Shown here: piece by piece, positions 60,648 through 64,000 of the stretch
Layout: the number at the start of each line of letters is the position of its first letter
Numbering within the stretch: the first letter of the stretch is position 1
DNA from: Mrakia gelida
Lineage: Eukaryota > Basidiomycota > Tremellomycetes > Cystofilobasidiales > Mrakiaceae
Direction: 5' to 3'
Assembly (NCBI GenBank): GCA_024345305.1
Contig: BRON01000006.1
Coordinates: 1,550,001-1,614,000, forward strand
Length of the DNA: 64,000 bases
Made by a program: the position numbers and the translations under genes
The notes under the pieces: model-generated
Database searches by the model: none
Told to the model about the DNA's origin: nothing
Seen by the model: the letters and a program-made list of their open reading frames with translations, nothing else

Positions 60648-62114
60648 ATGTAGAGGGAGAACCCAGGTCCCCATCGCTCCCACCCCTACCTCCCCTCGTC
60701 AACTTGGTCGACCTCCACCCTTCTACACCACACACCTCTCTCCCTCCCCTCTGCCCCCCCCAAAGACTCAAGCTCACGCCCCTTCCCTCCCTCCCCTCCC
60801 CTTTCCCTTCGCGATTTTTCTTTTTCTTGTCGTGTTCAGGTCTTTCGTTGTCCCCGAGGCCCACGTGCAGTTCCAGCACATCCTTCGTCTCCTCAACACC
60901 AACGTCGATGGACGAAGGAAGATCATGTACGCCTTGACCGAGATCAAGGGAGTCGGAAGGCGTTACGCGAACGTCGTCTGCAAGAAGGCCGATGTCGATC
61001 TCAAGAAGAGGTTCGTACCATCTACTACCATACAGGAGGGGTAGGGGGGTGGTGTTCAGCGCTGGAGGGAGGGAGGGAAGGAGGAGGGGAGGGAGCAGGA
61101 GGAACGGGAATCGAGAGGTTGGATCGCACCGTACGGTTGACGTCCTTCCTTTCCTTTCCTGGACCGACTCGCATCGTTGGGAGGGGAAGGAATGGTTCCA
61201 GGAGGTGGTGCTGTCGTGGGAGCAGGAGGAGAAGAGGGGAGGATGGCAGCCCATGAACCATCGAAGCTCGCGGAGCTATCTTCAAAAGCTGACCTTTCTC
61301 TCCTCCTTCCCTTCCCTTCCCTCCTTCCCTTCCTTCTTTACAGAGCCGGAGAGCTCAACTCTGATGAGCTCGAGCGAATCGTCACCATCATGCAGAACCC
61401 CGCCCAGTTCAAGATCCCCGCTTGGTTCGTTCACAGCTCCTACCACCGCCCTCCTTCTCCTTCCTCGAAACGATCGAGCTCGAACTCTGACTCTCTTCCA
61501 CTCCCTTTCCTGCCCTCGCTTCCGCTTCGCTCGTGTTCGTGTTCTACAGGTTCCTTAACAGGCAGAAGGACATCACTGATGGAAAGGACGCCCACGTCGT
61601 TTCCAACCAGATCGACCAGAAGATGAGGGAGGATCTCGAGCGACTGAAGAAGATCAGGTCGCACCGAGGATTGAGGCATTTCTGGGGACTTAAGGTCAAG
61701 GGACGTGAGTACTATTGGCCTCTTACACGTCTTGGGATTGAGCTGGAAGTGGGCTTGGTGGAAGGGATGGTGTATGGGAGGAAGGAGGAAGGAGAGGAGA
61801 GGAGGAAGGATGTTGAGCTTCGATGGACGGACGGACGTTCGAGCATTCCCGCTGACCCACGCTCTCGTTTCATCTCCACAGAGCACACCAAGACCAGTAA
61901 GCCTACCCTTCCCATATCCCTTTTCCATCGCCGAACCTCAGCTGATCGTCGTCTCTCTTCTCGCTCGCTTCTCCTCTCCCAGCCGGTCGACGACGAAACC
62001 CGGTTCGTTTCCTTCTCCCTTCCGTCCTCCCTTCCCTCGTCTCGTGTACTTACAATCTCCTCTCCTCGTTTTCGTGTTCTCTTTCTCCAGGTCGGAATCG
62101 CCTCCAAGAAGTAA
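60648..62114 (+). CDS. RPS18: 40S ribosomal protein S18 (uS13)
   Basis: Component of the small-subunit head that contacts the P-site tRNA. Exons 60840-61010, 61344-61424, 61550-61704, 61882-61896, 61983-62002 and 62091-62114 give [100 protein letters not shown] and QHTKT, ending VGIASKK. With an A-T dinucleotide at 60648-60649 as the first exon and G at 60840 the ATG is split by an intron and the total is 155 residues, the normal length. No other in-phase ATG lies at the right place. The 15-nt exon 5 is flanked by introns. The tail reads TGRRRNP before VGIASKK where the family normally has GRRGRT, so that splice junction deserves a check. Confidence 0.93.
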
Positions 62115-62753
62115 ACGGAGTTTGGTCACCGCCTTTCTCTCGTTCTCTTCCTGGGTGTGGTCGGATCGAATCAACCCCGACTCGGCTGCTGTGTATGACA
62201 TGGCTTTTCTCTCTTATGCCTGCTCTTGCTTGTCGTCGGTGAGAGAGGAGGAGGAGCTGGTGAGGGAACGAAGAAAAGAAGGAGGAGAGGATGGAGAGAG
62301 GTCGAGCTTGGGTTGGGTTCGCGAGGACGAGCGAACGTCGAGCCTCGAGGGAGAAAGAGGAAGGAGGGGAAAGAAGAAGTCTACAATTAGATCGCTCGAG
62401 TACGTAGGTAGGGGGAACGACTCGAGCTAGACTACGTAGAGGTAAGATACGGACGGCGAGGATCGTTGGAGAACGAGCGCGTCGAACGTCGACCAGGAAG
62501 GAGGTTGGGGATCCGAAAGGAGAGAGAGGGAGAGACGAGGATGAATGAAGTCCTGAAGCGATTAAAACGAGAGCGAGACCGCGAGAACGAAAGGCCAAGG
62601 GCCATGCGAATCCACAAAAAAAAGGGGGAGTGTGTGGTGGTAAAGAAAGAAACGAAAGAAAGAGGCGCGTGCGAGAACGAACGAGGGAAACGAAGACGGA
62701 AGGCTACAGTGTACTGGCAAAGAAGGAAGAAGGGAGGGAGTGTGGTGGTAGAT
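62115..62753. other. Convergent intergenic region
   Basis: 3' UTRs of RPS18 and the tetraspan gene. Purine-rich on the plus strand (GAGAAAGAGGAAGGAGGGG near 62350). No gene is seen. Confidence 0.5.
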
Positions 62754-63851
62754 CTAAACCGCGTTCCTCGAAACTTTCTCGGACTCCGTTCCACCTCCAT
62801 CACCCAACTGCTGCCAGTTCCTTCCTTCTCCTCCAGCGGCGGGAGGAGCGTCTCTTCGAACGACTTCGTCGGCGATGGATTCGCCCTTTTGGAGAGCTCG
62901 GAGGAAACAGGCTGAGGTGACGAGGTAGAAGATCGCTCCGTCGAAGCCCTGAAAAAATAAACAAAAGGGAGGGTGAAGGGAGGTTAGTGAGGAGGTTGGA
63001 GACAAGAAGAGAGAGAGAGCGACGACGCGAAGGGAGAGACTGGAGGGAGGGAGACGATGGATCGCGGCGAGACGAACTTGGTAGAGAAGGATCTCGACGG
63101 CTGCGAACATGAAGTAAGCGACGACTCGGAAGATGTGGGATCGCCAGAGGGAGGTGTCCTTGATCTGTACGGCCGTTGAAAAGCGAGAAGAGGGGAAGTC
63201 AGTTCTCGTCGTCGTCCTGAGGCTCCTTTCTGCCGTGTTTCGAAACGCAGGGAAGCGAGACAAGCGGGAGAGAGCGGAGAGGTGGACAGGTAGAAATGGA
63301 ATGGGTTCGAAGAGCTGAGAAGGAGGGGGAGACGCGAGCGAGCCAAGGTAAGTTTACTCACGAAGATCAAGGGCCACTCGAGGCAGAGGGTGAAGACTCC
63401 GAAGAGCAGCATGAGGATCTGAACGAGAGGGATGTTGATGATGATAGCCAGGAACGGTTGAGCGGCAGCGGTGGGACTGGGACGAAGAAGGAACAGGAAA
63501 GGGCAAGGAAAGCAAGGGAAGGGAGGAGGAACGAGTGAGCTCGAGCTCATATCGAAAGGGGAGGGAGGTGAGCTCGCGAGCAGACTCACATCAATCCAGC
63601 AGGACCCAACTCAGCACCGATGAAGTCCCAGAAGAACTTCCTGTAGCAGATCCCCCAGAATCCAGCCCAAAGAGACCCTGAGAGAGAGAGAGCCAGAAGC
63701 AGAACCAAACCGGGTTTCCCGTCAGCTCGAGCCCTCTCTTCCCTCCCTCCCCTCCATCCGACCCGTCGCTCTCGAGGGGACTAGAGGACTCACACATCGC
63801 CGAAGCCATAGCCATGAGCCTAGCGAGATCACTGAACTTCAAGTCTCCCAT
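62754..63851 (-). CDS. Four-helix membrane protein (DUF7727-like)
   Basis: Begins MGDLKFSDLARLMAMASAM at 63851; further exons read LWAGFWGICYRKFFWDFIGA with ELGPAGLIP, then AAQPFLAIIINIPLVQILML with LFGVFTLCLEWPLIFIKDTS, SHIFRVVAYFMFAAVEILLY and GFDGAIFYLVTSACFLRALQ. Four membrane helices and a cytosolic tail with GESIADEVVRRDAPPAAGGE, ending VSRNAV. The layout fits a widespread basidiomycete tetraspan family of unknown function, annotated as DUF7727 from memory, probably in internal membranes. Six or so exons. Confidence 0.8.
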
Positions 63852-64000
63852 TTTCTGATGTTTATAGGTGCGTAGAGGTGGAGCTGCTGGAGCTTTCGAG
63901 GGAGGGAGGGAGGGAGGGAAGGTGGGAGGGAGGGTGGGTTGGGAGATCGGCCTGCGAAGGGATGAAGAGATAGAAAGACCTGCTTTCTTGAAGGGAAACT
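63852..64000. other. Upstream region of the tetraspan gene, window end
   Basis: It holds a GGGA-repeat run (63899-63935). Nothing more can be said. Confidence 0.5.

Noticed and set aside
61011..61343. Possible snoRNA in the long second intron of RPS18
   Set aside because: I looked for C (RTGATGA) and D (CTGA) boxes with terminal stems and for H/ACA hairpins and found none convincing.
1..64000. Search for a biosynthetic, defence or mating-type cluster
   Set aside because: No polyketide, NRPS, terpene or pheromone/homeodomain genes are present; neighbours have unrelated housekeeping roles.

Overview
This is a gene-dense, GC-rich nuclear segment of a fungus, most probably a basidiomycete yeast of the Pucciniomycotina (Microbotryomycetes; Rhodotorula/Sporobolomyces-like). 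The evidence is many short spliceosomal introns with GTGAGT or GTTCGT donors and a CTGAC branch site close to the acceptor, C/T-rich promoters, and basidiomycete-type families (DUF6534-like membrane protein, SigF-like NTF2-like protein, DUF7727-like tetraspan). I see no transposon, virus, CRISPR array, rRNA or tRNA gene. Coding is on both strands, and gene models below are assembled by hand from splice signals and reading phase.

Left part (1-11 kb): a UvrD/TRANK1-like helicase cut by the window edge (-), a frameshifted F-box relic (+), an NTF2-like protein (-) divergent from an alanyl-tRNA editing protein (+), a C-terminal MYND-finger protein (-) with a GC-AG intron, and a secreted double-psi beta-barrel protein (+). 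Middle (11-33 kb): a GPI-anchored aspartyl protease (-), a long low-complexity nuclear protein (-), a TENA/THI-4 protein (+), a two-finger C2H2 transcription factor with a fungal regulatory domain (+), a disordered trafficking-adaptor-like protein (+), an unrecognised 213-residue protein (+) and a CCC1/VIT1 vacuolar iron transporter (-).

Right part (33-64 kb): VPS33 (-) divergent from an F-box protein (+), a DUF6534-like membrane protein (+), a small mitochondrial membrane protein (+), an incompletely resolved multi-pass membrane protein (+), a pyridoxal reductase-type aldo/keto reductase (-), a mitochondrial-targeted unknown (-), the NFX1/FAP1-type zinc-finger protein (-), a Kre9/Knh1-like secreted protein (-), two small unknown genes (+), ribosomal protein S18 with a start codon split by an intron (+), and a tetraspan protein (-).

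The genes are mostly unrelated housekeeping and surface functions, not a pathway cluster. The loosest functional themes are vacuole (VPS33, iron transporter), B-vitamin metabolism (TENA, pyridoxal reductase), cell surface (aspartyl protease, barrel protein, Kre9-like) and translation quality (alanyl-tRNA editing, RPS18). The most unusual sequence-level observations are a recurring palindrome centred on GACGCGTC, often inside introns, and three 15-nt microexons in unrelated genes.
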